A stretch of DNA of 46,422 nt from JAXMBX01 sp046349635 (GCA_046349635.1 JAXMBX010000041.1:1-46422), one strand, 5' to 3'. Numbered from the stretch's first letter, positions 15,297 through 27,745 are shown. Notes: generated by a model not told the origin, from the letters alone. Numbers and translations: made by a program.

Positions 15297-17085
15297 ATGA
15301 TTCCCCCTCGGCACCTCCTGTGGCTCGCGCTGTTCCTCTCTGCTGACATCTGTCTCGCTCAACAGGCCGACACGCACATCCCCAAACCGACACCCGCCGA
15401 AGAAGCGGCCCTCTTCATCCCCCCCGGTTTCGACAAGCCCGGAGCCGCGAAACAGGCGACTGGTAACGATGTCGGGCACGTCAAAATCCAGGTCCAGGAG
15501 AGCGAGACAGGACAACGCACCTTCTGCCGGATCAACGTCATCGGCAGCGACGGCAACTTCTACCAGCCGGTCCAGAATTATCTCACCAAGTACAACCTGA
15601 CCGGCACCTGGCCCAAGACCGGCTGGGGAAACCGCGACGGCAAAGGCCCCTTTCGGTACTACGGCCGTTACTTCTATTCCTGGGGAGACGCCGCCGTTGC
15701 GGTTCCTCCTGGAAAAGTTCGCATCGAAGTCTGGAAGGGAAACGAGTATCGCCCCGAGGTCCGCGAGGTGACGGTCGACGTCGGCAAAGAGAAGCTCGTC
15801 TCGATTCCGTTGCAACACACGATGAATCTCCCGCGGGAAAACTATTTTTCCGGGGATTCGCATCTGCATTTCAACCGGACCAGTGACGCCGAGGAGCAAC
15901 TGGCTCTCGACCTGCTCGAAGCCGAGGGTGTGCACTACGGAATGTTACTGGCCTATAACGAACCGGCCGGGCCCTATACCGGCATCATGTCCACGCTCGC
16001 CTCACCACAGGACCGGGGAATGGGACGAAAATCGACCCTCACGCGGAACGGTTATGCCATCACATCAGGCCAGGAATACCGCAGTGGCACGTACGGGCAT
16101 CTGAATCTGTATCAACGGGATGCCCTGGTCCTCACCGGCGAGAAGCGGGACGCCAACAACTGGCCGATTTATGGAACCCTGGCCCACGACACCATCAAAT
16201 CGGGGGGCTATGCCTGGTACGCCCATGGCGGGTATTCACAGGAGATATATGCCGACTTCGTACAGGGAAATCTCAGCGCCGTCGAGCTTCTGCAGTTCGG
16301 CCATTACCGGGGCATCCAGCTCTCCGACTGGTACCACATTCTGAACATCGGCTATCGCCTCCCCATCATCGGAGCCTCCGACTTCCCCGCCTGTCGCAAA
16401 ATGTGCGATTGCGTCACCTATGTCCGCCTTGACCACGGGAAGGACATCAGCGACTGGCTCGCGGGGGCCGCCGGAGACGCAGCTTTGTCTCCACCGGCCC
16501 AGGGCTGCTCTGGAAGTGGACGGACACAAACCAGGGGACGAGATTGCGATCAACTCAGCCGATCCCCAAACTCTCAAAGTCAAAATCCGAGTCCGCTCGA
16601 AGTCGCCCCGGTCACGGCATCCATCTGATCCAGAACGGAAAAGTAATTCAGCAATGGAAAATCCCCGGCGACCAGCAACAAGGAAAGTGGACGGAAATCA
16701 CCGTCGATGTTCCGGTAAAAAATTCCGGCTGGATCGCCGCCCTGCCTTTTCAACCACGGGCAAGACCTCCCCGACAGCGAAGCCCGCACAACCCCGTCTA
16801 TATCGTGAAGCAGGGACGCGCCCCTATTCCCGCGATTCGCTCGATGCCCTGCTCGCCAAACTCGATGGCCAGATCGACTTCCAACGCAAACGGAATTTCA
16901 AGAAGAAGTCGCAGGTGCTGACCTACTTCGAGCGGTCGCGGGATATCCTCCTGCGAATGCGTGAAGAGGGCTACGCGGCCAAAGACAAACCCTGGATCCT
17001 GTGGGAAGACAAAGCGAAAGCCGAGTTCGACCCCGGTCAACTCCATCAGACCGAAGACCAACTCCGCGACTTCTTGAAACCGGTT
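15297..17085 (+). CDS. CehA/McbA-family metallohydrolase (frameshifted; probable N-terminal half of a fusion)
   Basis: The protein begins with a signal peptide (about 1-22) and a beta-sandwich. A PHP-like CehA/McbA domain follows, with GDSHLHFNR, ITSGQEYRS, WYAHGGYSQE and IGASDFP as metal-site landmarks. The frame is intact to about 16465. It then changes at least seven times before 16810, yet expected family blocks follow in order: SFVSTGP, LEVDGHKPGDEIAIN, GIHLIQNGKV, WTEITVDVPV, SEAR-NPVYIV and SLDALLAKLDGQIDFQR. I therefore annotate one gene with assembly indels, mostly single-base deletions. The last part (WEDKAKAEFDPGQLHQTEDQ) runs into the PVC cytochrome with no room for a new signal peptide. 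The family hydrolyses carbamate or phosphodiester-type bonds; the substrate here is unknown. A genuine pseudogene is the less likely alternative. Confidence 0.72.
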
Positions 17086-20002
17086 CCCCCTCTCTCTCGG
17101 AAAAGCCAAGACGGCCATTGAGATCCATCCGGCTTTCATCTGGAAACAGTCGCCGCGGAACCGGACATTGTCGATCCCGTCGCCGCAGCCATCGACGAAA
17201 ACGGCCTGCTCTACGTCGCCGAGTTGCGCGACTATCCCTACTTCCCCAAGCCGGGAGACAAGCCGCTGGGAACAGTGCGGCTGCTGCGCGACACGGATGG
17301 TGACGGCAAGTATGACCGCTCCACGGTCTTCGCCGACAACCTCCTCTGGGCCGCCGGGATCGCTCCCTGGAAGGGTGTATGCCGCCCCGCCGGACATCTG
17401 GTATTTCCAGGATACGGATGGTGACGACAAGGCGGACCTGAAACGCAAAGTCTTCAGCGGGTTTGGCACGCAGAATCAGCAGGCGATGCTCAACAACCTC
17501 AAGTTCGGCCTCGACCACAAAATCTATGGCTCGACCGCACACAACGGCGGAGAGATCCGGAAAGTGGCCGACGCGAACTCCAAAGCGGTCTCTTTCAAAG
17601 GACAGGACTTCCGGTTCAACCCCAACCTGGAAAACCTGGAACCGGTCACGGGGACCGTGCAATTCGGAAACAGCTTCGATGATTGGGGACATCGCTTTCT
17701 CTGTTCCCAGGGGACCGCGTTGATTCAGGTGATGCTCCCACAGCATTACCTCCTCCGCAACCCGGCCCTCACCGCCACGCAAGCCCTGCACACCATCTCC
17801 CCCAACGATACACCCATCTTTCGCATCAGCCAGGTGGAACGCTGGCGCGCTATCCGCTCTGCCCGTCTGGTTGCCTTCAGCGACCGCAATCCTAGCGGCG
17901 TGGGAGTCAGCCACCACGTTCTCGACGCCGGAGCCGGTGTCACGATCTATCGCGGCGGGGCTTATCCCCCGGAGTACTACGGAGACGCCTTCATCGGCGA
18001 TTCGCAGAACAATCTGATTCACCGCATGAAAATTCACCGCCAGGGAGAGACTTTTCGTTACGAACGGATGGAAAAAGGGACGGAATTCGCACGCTCTTCC
18101 GATACCTGGTTCCGACCGGTCAATTTCCTGAACGCGCCGGACGGAACGCTCTACGTCCTCGATATGAGTCGCGAGATCATCGAATCGATTCACATCCCTT
18201 CGGACATCGTAAAATTCCTCGATCTGAAAAATGGCCGCTTGAATGGGCGCATTTACCGCATCGCACCCGATGGCTTCAAATCCCCCGCTCCGCCGAAACT
18301 GGGAACCGCAACATCAGCCGAACTGGTGCCACATCTGGAAAGTCCGCATGGCTGGTGGCGCGAAACGGCCCATCGACTGATTTACGAACGGCAGGATAAA
18401 TCGATCGTCCCTGCATTGCGCGAAATGCTTCTGAAGAGTACGAAGCCGGAATCTCGACTGCACGGCCTCTGGTCTTTGGAAGGACTGGACTCGCTCACGC
18501 CGGAAGACCTCCTCCACGCGCTGGGGGATGAGCATTATGCGCTGCGAATCAATGCCCTCCAGATCGCGGAACCTCGCTTCGACAAAAGTCCCGAACTCGT
18601 CACGAAGGCCTTGTCTTTGGAACGGGATTCCGATCCCGAAGTCCGATTTCAACTCGCATTCTCACTGGGAGAAATGCACGACCCGCGCGTGCCGGAGATC
18701 CTGTTGCGAATGCTGCAACAGGACGGCAAGGATCAATGGATTCGGACCGCCCTCTTGAGTTCAGTCACCCCGCATGCGGTGACGTTGAGCAAACTGATTC
18801 TCGGCGACAAGAAACTCGCCGGCATGACCGAAATGCGCAGCATCCTCGATCAACTGGCCCAGGTTGTCAGTTTGCAGGGCCAGCAGGATACGCTCCGAGC
18901 CTACCTGCAGTTGCTGGCAGAACATCACTCCAAGCCCGCCGAGGCGGCGCAAATGGAGAAACTGCTGCTCACCGTCGGGCAAAGTCTGAATCAGCGCAAC
19001 ATCCCCTTAACCGCCGACGCCAACAGCCATGACGCCGGGGAAAAATTTGTCCACGCGGTTCTCACCAAGGCGAAACAACAGTTGCAAGACCGTTCCCAGC
19101 CGGACGCGGCCCGCTTGCAGGCCCTGCAACTCTTCGGCTGTGGCGATGACCAGGCAGTCGGCGAAACTCTCGCGGCCTGCCTGACTCCGGAAGAGCCTCC
19201 GGCCCTGCAATCCGAGGCCATCCGCGCCATCGGACGTCAGTCTCAGGTCAGGATCGGGAATCTTCTCCTCCAGGCCTGGCGGGGACTGACTCCCGACCTG
19301 AAAAAACAGGCCGTGCAAGTCCTCCTCTCACGGGAAGCCTGGGCCAGCGAATATCTCGCCGCGGCTAAAGAGGAAGGCAGCCTCCTCTCCATTCTGGATC
19401 AGAATCAACGGAACTTCCTGTTGAAACACTCCTCCGCGGAAATTCGAACCTCTGTCGAAAAACTGCTGGGAGGATCGGCGTTGGGGAATCGCAAGGAGGT
19501 GCTGGCGAAGTTTCAGCCCGCGTTGACGATGAAAGGCATCCCGGCAGCCGGAAGCAAGGTCTTCGAGCGGGAATGCTCTGGCTGTCACAAGATCGGAAAC
19601 GTCGGAGTCGCAACCGGACCGAACCTCGCCTCCTCCGCGGCCCGGGAACCAGCCGCCTTGCTGACCAACCTCCTCGATCCGAATCTCGCCGTCCAGCCGG
19701 AATTCGTGCAATACGTCATCGTCGATAAATCGGGCCGCGCCACGCAGGGGATGATTGCTTCCCAATCCGCGAACAGCATCGTCCTGAAACGGGAGAAGGA
19801 CGTGACCGAAACAATTCTCCGCTCAAACATCGAGGAGATGGTGAGTACGGGAAAATCGCTGATGCCCGAAGGTCTCGAGCAGAAGATCACCCTGCAGGAA
19901 ATGGCGGACCTCATCGCCTTCCTGCAACAGGCCCAGGCCGGAACCCCCGCTGCCCCCCCCAAACTGGAACCCGGCACCGAACCTGGCCTCGTCGAACCTT
20001 AG
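17086..20002 (+). CDS. PVC-type heme-binding CxxCH protein (frameshifted at its start)
   Basis: Domains in order: a six-bladed propeller of glucose/sorbosone-dehydrogenase type, starting AIEIHP-GFHLETVAAEPDIVDP; HEAT-like helical repeats over about 18,290-19,400; and a C-terminal cytochrome c-like domain with CSGCH at 19574-19588. The calcium-loop-like motifs RDTDGDGKYD and QDTDGDDKAD belong to the propeller. Three frame changes occur at about 17097, 17130 and 17373; the second is restored by one G (CATCCGG to CATCCGGG). From 17375 the frame is open to the stop at 20002. Such proteins are a hallmark of Planctomycetes/Verrucomicrobia and are presumed to be periplasmic redox enzymes for sugars. 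No separate start or leader is visible, so it may be the C-terminal half of a CehA fusion. Confidence 0.83.
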
Positions 20003-20009
20003 ACCATCC

Positions 20010-21278
20010 TCACAGATCAAACCTCAGCAATCGCGATTCCAGCCCCCCGTTGTACAGCCGATGTTTCGCGTCCGCTGTCAGCGGGAAACTGCGGGCGAGC
20101 GTCAGGTTGCCGAACAGCATGTGTGCCTTCCAACCGGCGAACCGGTCCTTAAGCGCCCGTCCAAGCTGCTGATAGAGTTCTCCGACTTCCCTTTCGTCCC
20201 CCAGCCGCGTGCCGTACGGAGGATTGATCAAAATCGTCCCCGGCTGCGGAGTCGGAGGTTCGAGCGTCAGCGCATCCCGGACTTCAAACTGGATCAGATG
20301 CTCAACCCCCGCACGGCGGGCATTCGCACGCGCCGCTTCGATGGCATTCGGATCTCGATCGGACGCGAAGATCGGGCCGATCTCCGGAACCGGCTTTTCT
20401 CGGGCCTCCGCCAATAACTCCTGCCAGAACTTTCGGTCATAGTCCGGCCACTTCTGAAACGCGAACGCATCCCGGTTGATCGCCGGCGCCCGGCCGGTGG
20501 CCCACAACGCCGCCTCGATGACCAGCGTCCCCGAGCCGCACATCGGATCGAGCAGCGGTGAGGTCCGATCCCAGCCCGACAGCCGCACAATCGCCGCCGC
20601 CAAAGTCTCGCGCATCGGTGCTTCCGTGCTTTTCAGGCGATACCCCCGCTCATGCAGGCTCGTCCCCGTGGAATCGATGCTGAGCAGGCAGCGTCCCTTG
20701 GCGAAGTGCGCGAGAATGTGAATGTCCGGATCGTGCGGATCGATATTCGGGCGGGCTCCCTGTTCACGGCGGAGTCGATCTACAATCGCATCCTTGATCT
20801 TCAGCGCCGCGAACTGCGAGTGATGAATTCCCTTGGGAGGAGCGGACCGCGGCGCGGGGGAACGCCGATCTCCACCCCGGTAATCTCGACGGGCAGGCCG
20901 GGTGTCACGTTGCGGCGGACCATCCCGGTGCATCCCTTCAATCGTCGCATGCACGGCCAGGGTTTTGTTCGGATCGAGATAATCCTCCCACCGGACGCGG
21001 CGAACCTGCGAATACAGCATCGTCTGGTTGATGGCGGCGAATTCGCGCAACAGCTTGCTGATGCGTGTCCCCGTGCGCAACCACAGATTCGCGCGATACA
21101 ACGTCTGCAAATCTCCTTCGAACCAGACCCCGCCATTCACGGGGGAAATATTCTGGGCGCCGAGTTCCGACAGTTCCGTGGCAGTCACCGATTCGATTCC
21201 GGCGGCGGACGTCGCAAAAAAACGGGTGAGGGGGCGAGATTCAATCAAGTCAATATTCCGTAAGCGCTTCCGAGACAT
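20010..21278 (-). CDS. RlmL-like THUMP-domain 23S rRNA guanine-N2 methyltransferase
   Basis: A protein of about 422 residues when started at the ATG at 21278 (MSRKRLRNIDL). A THUMP RNA-binding domain occupies the first 130 residues (RFFATSAAGIESVTATEL, PVNGGVWFEGDLQTLYRANL). An Arg/Pro-rich insert near residue 135 is followed by the Rossmann methyltransferase: DPMCGSGTLVIEAALWATGR for SAM binding and TILINPPYGTRLGDE as the NPPY catalytic loop, typical of N2-guanine methylation. Enterobacterial RlmL is fused to RlmK; this protein has only the RlmL half, as in many bacteria. It is convergent with the PVC-type gene, with stops eight bases apart. An upstream TTG at 21338 would lengthen it, without support. 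Confidence 0.87.
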   Translation of the reverse strand: MSRKRLRNIDLIESRPLTRFFATSAAGIESVTATELSELGAQNISPVNGGVWFEGDLQTLYRANLWLRTGTRISKLLREFAAINQTMLYSQVRRVRWEDYLDPNKTLAVHATIEGMHRDGPPQRDTRPARRDYRGGDRRSPAPRSAPPKGIHHSQFAALKIKDAIVDRLRREQGARPNIDPHDPDIHILAHFAKGRCLLSIDSTGTSLHERGYRLKSTEAPMRETLAAAIVRLSGWDRTSPLLDPMCGSGTLVIEAALWATGRAPAINRDAFAFQKWPDYDRKFWQELLAEAREKPVPEIGPIFASDRDPNAIEAARANARRAGVEHLIQFEVRDALTLEPPTPQPGTILINPPYGTRLGDEREVGELYQQLGRALKDRFAGWKAHMLFGNLTLARSFPLTADAKHRLYNGGLESRLLRFDL

Positions 21279-21509
21279 CTCTGTCGTGATGAAAAATCCG
21301 AAACCCCTGTTGTAATCAGTGCGCGGCGTGTTGAACACGCCGGAAGAGAAATCGGCTGGACATTTTGACGGTTTCCGTGGAGATTAACGGAACTTCGGGC
21401 CAGTTCCCGCGTCTTATTGTGTATCCGGGCAGCCGTTCCGCGCAACCGTCAGGCATTTCTTCGGAACAGGTTCAATATCATCCACTTCCGCCGCGAAGGA
21501 CGTCCTTTC

Positions 21510-24500
21510 ATGCGTATTCCCGTTCTCATTCTCACTTTGGGCAGCGTCATCATGCTGGGATGGAATTCGTTCAACCGTGGCGAAGGGCCGATTCCTCAAT
21601 CCCGCCGGCAGGCGCAGCAGGAATTCAAAAACGGCAACTTCAAGGCCGCCTATGAAGGTTTCCGAAAAACGACCCTCGATCCCCAATCCCCCGCAAGGGA
21701 AGTCGCCGAGGATATCCCGGTCGCTATCCAGTGCCTGCAGCAACTGGACCGCATCGAAGACACGGATGAGTATCTGGAACAGGTCCTGGCGATCAAGGGA
21801 CGACCGGACAACTGGCGCGTCCTGAAAAGCGTCGCGGACGCCTATCAGTCCAGCCAGCATTACGGCTTCATCATCGCCGAGAAGTTCTACCGCGGTTACA
21901 CACGGCAGGGGGGACGCCAGGTTTCTGCGGAAGACCGGGACCACGTCCGCGCTCTGCAACTCTACGACCAGGCCCGCCGTGAACTCCCCCAGGAAACCGA
22001 TGCGAACACCAAAGGTGGTTTCTATCTGGATTTTGCAAACTTGTGGGGGTCAGAGGGCAACACAGGAGAAGACTGGAAACTGCAGGTTCTGACCGACTTG
22101 ACGAAACTCCCCGATTACGAAGATCAGGAAGGGGGACGATCCTGGGGAGGGCAGACGCAAGGAGCTCCCGTCGATGAACAGGGGAATCCCATCCTCTATT
22201 CCGTCCCCGCCAGCTTTGAAACAGCCAAGTCAGATGGCGAACGCTGGCGCTGGGCGCTGGCGGAAGCGGTCAAAAGTGATCCCGACCGCGCCAATTCCGT
22301 GCAATGGGTGCTCGCCGACTTCTTGAATCGGGAATTTGGCACACAAACCCTCAACGACTACCGCTGGTATTTCCAGCGCGCTGAGGGTGATGGAACCTCC
22401 GACGAAGACAAAACCTCCGCGATCCTACAACTGCAAACCCTCAGCGATGACGAAACCATCGCCCGCCTCGCCACCGGCATCAAGCGCTTCAAGCTTTCGG
22501 ATGAGTTCAACCCCATCAAGATCTACCAGTCACTCGCCAAGGCCGGCGACCAGAATGCCAATGACCGGCTGGCGGGAATCATGACCGAACGCCGGCAGTA
22601 TGTCCGGCGCGGCGGAATACTGGCGGAAGCGATTCGCCGCTTCGGCCCGGTGAAAACAAGCATCGCGAGATCGCACTGAAAAACATCGTCGGCAACTGGG
22701 CCACATTTGAATCCACAGGCGTCCAACCTCAGGGACAGCCGGGATCCGTCAACCTCGTCTTTCGCAATGGAACCAGGGTCGACTTTCAGGCCTTTCCCAT
22801 CGACATCGACAAACTCCTCAAGGACACCCAGCAGTATCTGAAGTCCGATCACAACCGCAATGAAATGTGGCAGCAGACGCAGATCGAATCGCTCGCCCAT
22901 CGCCTGATCGCAGAGACTGGCGCGAAATACATCGGCCCACCGGCCGCCCAGTGGAGTCTCGACCTCCAACCCGCCAAGAATCACTTCGACAAGCGGGTCA
23001 CCGTCACCACTCCGCTGAAACAGGGGAGCGCCTATCTGCTCGAAGGAAAAATAAACGACGGGAATACCACCCGCATGGTCCTCTGGCTGGCGGACATGAT
23101 GATCGCCGAGAAACCGCTGGACGGAAAACGCTGGTACTACGTCGCCGATGCCGTCACTGGTAAGCCGATTCCCGAAGCCCAGGTCGAATTCTTCGGCTGG
23201 AAGCAGCAGCAGGTCGGACGCACCAATCAATTCAAAACCATCACGGCCCAATTCGCGGAGAAATCGGACGCCGATGGTCAGGTGGTCGTCACCCCCACGG
23301 ACCTGAAAACCGATCATCAGTGGATGGTCACCGCTCGCCGGAAAGACAGGACCGGACTGGCGTACCTCGGCTTTCAAGGGGCCTGGTACCCGCGCCACTA
23401 CGATGCCCAATACAACGCCGCCAAGGGTTTCGTCATCACCGACCGCCCCGTCTACCGCCCCGGCCAGAAGGTGCAGTACAAGATCTGGGTGCGACATGCC
23501 AAGTACGACCAGCCGGACACCCTCGGACTTCGCCAATCAGTCCTTTGCCATCCGCATCCTGAATCCCAAGGGAGAAGAAGTCCTCAAGACAGCCATCAAA
23601 TCGGATGAGTTCGGAGGGATCGCCGGAGAATTACCGCTCGCGGGTGACGCCACGCTGGGGGTCTATCAAATCGTGCTGGATCGCCCCCAGGTCGGCGGGG
23701 GAAGCTTCCGGGTCGAGGAATACAAGAAGCCCGAATACGAAGTGAAAGTGGACGCTCCTGACGAACCGGTGCAACTCGGGGACAAGATCATTGCCACAAT
23801 CAGCGCCAAGTATTACTTCGGCGGCGCCGTCCAGCAGGCCAAGGTGAAATACAAAGTGGAACGCCGCGCCCACGATGCCCGCTGGTACCCGGCCACGCGC
23901 TGGGACTGGCTCTATGGCAAAGGCTACTGGTGGTTCGCCTCCGAATACGACTGGTATCCCGGCTTCAGCGGCTGGGGATGCCTCCGTCCCATCATGCCCT
24001 GGTGGCCCCGCGAACAGGGTCCGCCCGAAATCGTCGCCCAGGGAGAAAGCCTCCTGGATGCCGATGGCAAGCTCAAGCTGACCCTCGACACTCTCCCTGC
24101 CAAACTGCTGCACGGTAACGAGGATCACCAGTACTCAATCACCGCGGAAGTCGTCGATCAGTCCCGGCGGACCATCGTCGGCACCGGCAATGTGCTCGTC
24201 GCCCGCCAGCCCTTCAAGGTCCATCTGTGGCTGAACCGCGGCTATTTGCAGACCGGCGACCGCTTCGAAGTCCATGCCGCCGCCCACACGCTCGCTCAAA
24301 AACCTGTCACCGGCAAGGGTACGCTGATTCTCTACCGCGTGACGTATGACCCCTCCATGAAGCCGCAGGAAGTGGAAGCGGGTCGCTGGGAACTCAATCC
24401 CGATGAAGCCGGGAACATCTCGCACGTCCTGACCGCCGCGGAAGCGGGTCAATATCGCGTCGCGTACAAACTGACCGACGCTCTGGGACACACCCAGGAG

Positions 24501-27500
24501 GGGGGCCAGGTTTTCCTGGTCCGCGATTCCGGATTCACCGGCAAGGAATTCCGTTTCAACGATCTGGAAATCGTCCTGGATAAGCAGCACTACAACCCCG
24601 GGGAGAAAGTCCGTCTCCTCCTGAACACGAACCAGACCGACGGCACGATTGCCCTCTTCATCCGCCCCACGAATGGAGTCTACCTCCCGCCGAAAATCAT
24701 CCGCCTGACAGGCAAGAGCACGGTGGAGGAGATCGAAGTCGTCCAGAAGGACATGCCGAATTTCTACGTCGAAGCGGTCACCGTCGCCCAGGCAAAAATC
24801 TACAGCGAAACGAAAAACATCGCCGTCCCGCCGGAGAAGCGGATCGTGAACGTCGAAGTCCTCCCCTCCGCGAAGGAATACCTCCCCGGAACGAAGGGGG
24901 AGATTCAGCTCAAGCTGACTGATCTGGAGGGAAAACCCTTTACCGGCTCGACGGCCGTCACCATGTATGACCGCAGCGTGGAATACATTTCCGGTGGCTC
25001 GAACGTCCCGGAGATTAAGGAATTCTTCTGGAAGTGGCGGCGTGATCATCACCCCCAGACCCGCAGCAGCCTCGATCGCGGTTCAGAGGTCTTCGTCAAG
25101 AATGGCGATGAACTGATGCAAATATGGAGCGAAGTCGAAAACTTCGGCGGTCTTATGGCCGGCGGAGGCATGGGTGGCGGCATGATGGGAGGAGGACGCG
25201 GGATTCCCCGCGGGGGCAGAGGAATGCCCATGCCCGCCGCAGCACCCATGATGATGAAATCCATGGCCCGCGACGGAGCCGCACATCAGGAATCCGATAA
25301 CAAGGAATCGGGAAGGGAAATGGATGGCGAAGCGCCAGCCACCTCTGAAGAAAGCGAATCCTGCGCGACTCCCGTCGTTCGCAAGAATTTCGCCGACACT
25401 GCCTCTGGGTCGCCGACCTCAAAGCCAACAGCGATGGCATCGCCAGCCTCCTCTCACCATGCCCGAAAACCTGACCGGTTGGAAAATCCGGACCTGGTCA
25501 ATGGGTCACGGCACGAAAGTGGGGCAGGGGGAAGCGGACGTCGTCACGCGCAAGAACATCATGGTCCGGCTGCAGGCCCCTCGATTCTTCGTGGAGAAGG
25601 ACGAGGTTGTCATCTCCGCAATTGTCCACAACGAATTCGCCGAGGAACAGACCCTCGCCGTCAGCCTGGAACTCGACGGCCCGACTCTCGAACTCCTCGC
25701 CAAACCGGAGCAATCCGTCACGCTCAAGGGCCATTCCCAACAGCGGGTCGACTGGCGCGTGAAGGTCGTCAAAGAAGGGGAGGCGATCCTCCGCGCGAAA
25801 GCCCTGGGCCGCACCGAATCCGATGCCATGGAAGTGAAGTATCCGGTCTACGTCCACGGGATGCTCAAGATGGAATCCTATACCGGCACCGTCCGACCGG
25901 ATCAGGACAAGCAGAGCGTAAAGATCAAGATCCCCACGGAACGGCGGATCGATGAATCCCGGCTGGAAATCCGCTATTCACCCACCCTCGCCGGGGCAAT
26001 GGTCGATGCCCTCCCGTATCTCGTCGAATACCCCTACGGCTGCACGGAACAGACCCTCAACCGCTTCCTCCCCACCGTCATCACGCAGAAGATCCTGCTC
26101 GACATGAAACTGGATCTGAAAGCCATCCGCGACAAACGCACCAACCTGAACGCCCAGGAGATCGGCGACGATAAGCAGCGCGCCGCGCAGTGGAAACACT
26201 GGGACCGCAATCCGGTCTTCGACGAAGCCGAAGTGCAACGCATGGTCAAGGAGGGACTCAAACGCCTCTACGACATGCAGCTCTCCGACGGAGGCTGGGG
26301 CTGGTTCTCCGGAAGCGGGGAATATCCCTCGGCGCACACGACGGCCGTCGTCATCCATGGCCTGCAGGTTGCGAAGCAGAACGACGTCGCCGTCGTGGAT
26401 GACGTTCTGAAGCGCGGCATTGAATGGCTGAAACGCCATCAGGCCGAGCAGATCCAATGGCTCAAGAACGCCGACATAAAAGCCAAAGACACCACTTGGA
26501 AATCCGCCGCGGACAATCTCGACGCGATGATCTACCTGCTCCTCGCCGAAGCCGATTCCACTTCGCCGGAGATGATGGAATACCTGTACCGCGACCGCAC
26601 CAAACTCTCGGTCTACGGCATGGCACTTTATGGACTCGCCCTCGAAAAACAGAAGCAGGCCGAAAAGCTCCAGATGCTCCTCTCCAACATTGACCAGTAC
26701 CTCGTGCAGGATGCCGAAAACGAAACCGCCTACCTCAAATTCGCGGAGGGGTACGCCTGGTGGTACTGGCACGGCAGCGAGATCGAAGCCAATGCCTATT
26801 ACCTGAAGCTCCTCTGCAAGACCGCCCCCAGGGATCCGAAAACGGCCCGGTTGGTGAAGTACCTGCTGAATAACCGCAAGCATGCCACCTACTGGAACAG
26901 CACGCGGGACACCGCCCTCTGCATCGAGGCGATGGCCGATTACTGGAAAGCCAGCGGCGAAGACCAGCCGGACCTGACGGTTGAAGTCTTGCTCGACGGC
27001 GAAAAGAAAAAAGAGGTCAAGATCACCCGCGAGAATCTCTTCACGTTCGACAACGCGCTGGTCCTGACCGGCAAGGAAGTGACCAGCGGAGAACACACGG
27101 TGGAAATCCGCCGTTCCGGAACCGGACCGGTCTATTTCAATGCCTATGTCACCAACTTCACGCTGGAAGACTTCATCACGCACGCGGGTCTCGAAGTGAA
27201 AGTCGATCGACGGGTCTACAAGCTCGTTCCCGAAGAGAAGAAAGTCGACGTCGCCGGCTCTCGGGGCCAGGTGGTTTCCCAGCAGGTGGAAAAATACCGC
27301 AAGCAGGAACTCAAGAGCGGCGACATGCTCAAGAGCGGCGATCTCGTCGAAGTGGAACTGGTCATCGACAGCAAGAACGATTACGAGTACCTGATGTTCG
27401 AGGACAAGAAAGCGGCCGGTTTCGAGCCGGTCGATACTCGTAGCGGTTACAACGGGAATTCAATGGGTGCCTACATGGAACTCCGCGACGAGCGGGTCTC

Positions 27501-27663
27501 GTTCTTCGTGCGGCAACTCGCCCGCGGCAAGCATAGCGTGAGCTACCGCCTGCGGGCGGAAATCCCCGGCTCGTTCAGTGCCCTCCCGGCGGTCGGTTCC
27601 GCGATGTACGCCCCCGAACTCAAAGGCAATTCCGACGAAATCAAAATCCGCATCGAAGATTAG
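21510..27663 (+). CDS. Bacterial alpha-2-macroglobulin family protein (several frameshifts)
   Basis: The ATG at 21510 has AAGGA upstream and opens a membrane anchor (MRIPVLILTLGSVIML). A helical region covers about 350 residues. Macroglobulin domains follow, with FVITDRPVYRPGQKVQYKIW marking MG2 and FRVEEYKKPEYEVKV the next. A Gly/Met-rich stretch (about 25,150-25,270) lies in the expected bait region. Then come TGWKIRTWSMGHGTKVG, the thioester motif GCTEQ (TGC at 26041) and the alpha-helical TED and receptor-like domains. The frame changes at about 22600-22655, 23519 (extra C in a CCC run), 25400 and 25453 (missing bases), and similarity resumes each time. The product would have about 2,050 residues. 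These proteins trap proteases in the periplasm. No pbpC partner is nearby. A palindromic repeat follows the stop. Confidence 0.85.
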
Positions 27664-27689
27664 AATTTACTAGATCGCATTGTGTTGAT

Positions 27690-27745
27690 CTGTAGCGTCT
27701 GTCGCGGTAACAAACTCGGAAAAATCATCGATTTGGACGCGACAC
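27690..27745. repeat. Dispersed palindromic intergenic element, copy B
   Basis: The element starts 26 bp after the alpha-2-macroglobulin stop. The arms CTGTAGCGTC (27690-27699) and GACGCGACAC (27736-27745) pair at 8 of 10 positions. GCGTCTGTCGCGGT (27695-27708) is identical to copy A read on the minus strand (63-50), and the ATCGAT core and the CACCAAAG-GCAA flank also correspond. Confidence 0.6.

Noticed and set aside
16460..16830. Programmed frameshifting in the CehA gene
   Set aside because: Too many changes in both directions, no slippery heptamer or downstream structure, and similar clusters in unrelated genes fit sequence error better.
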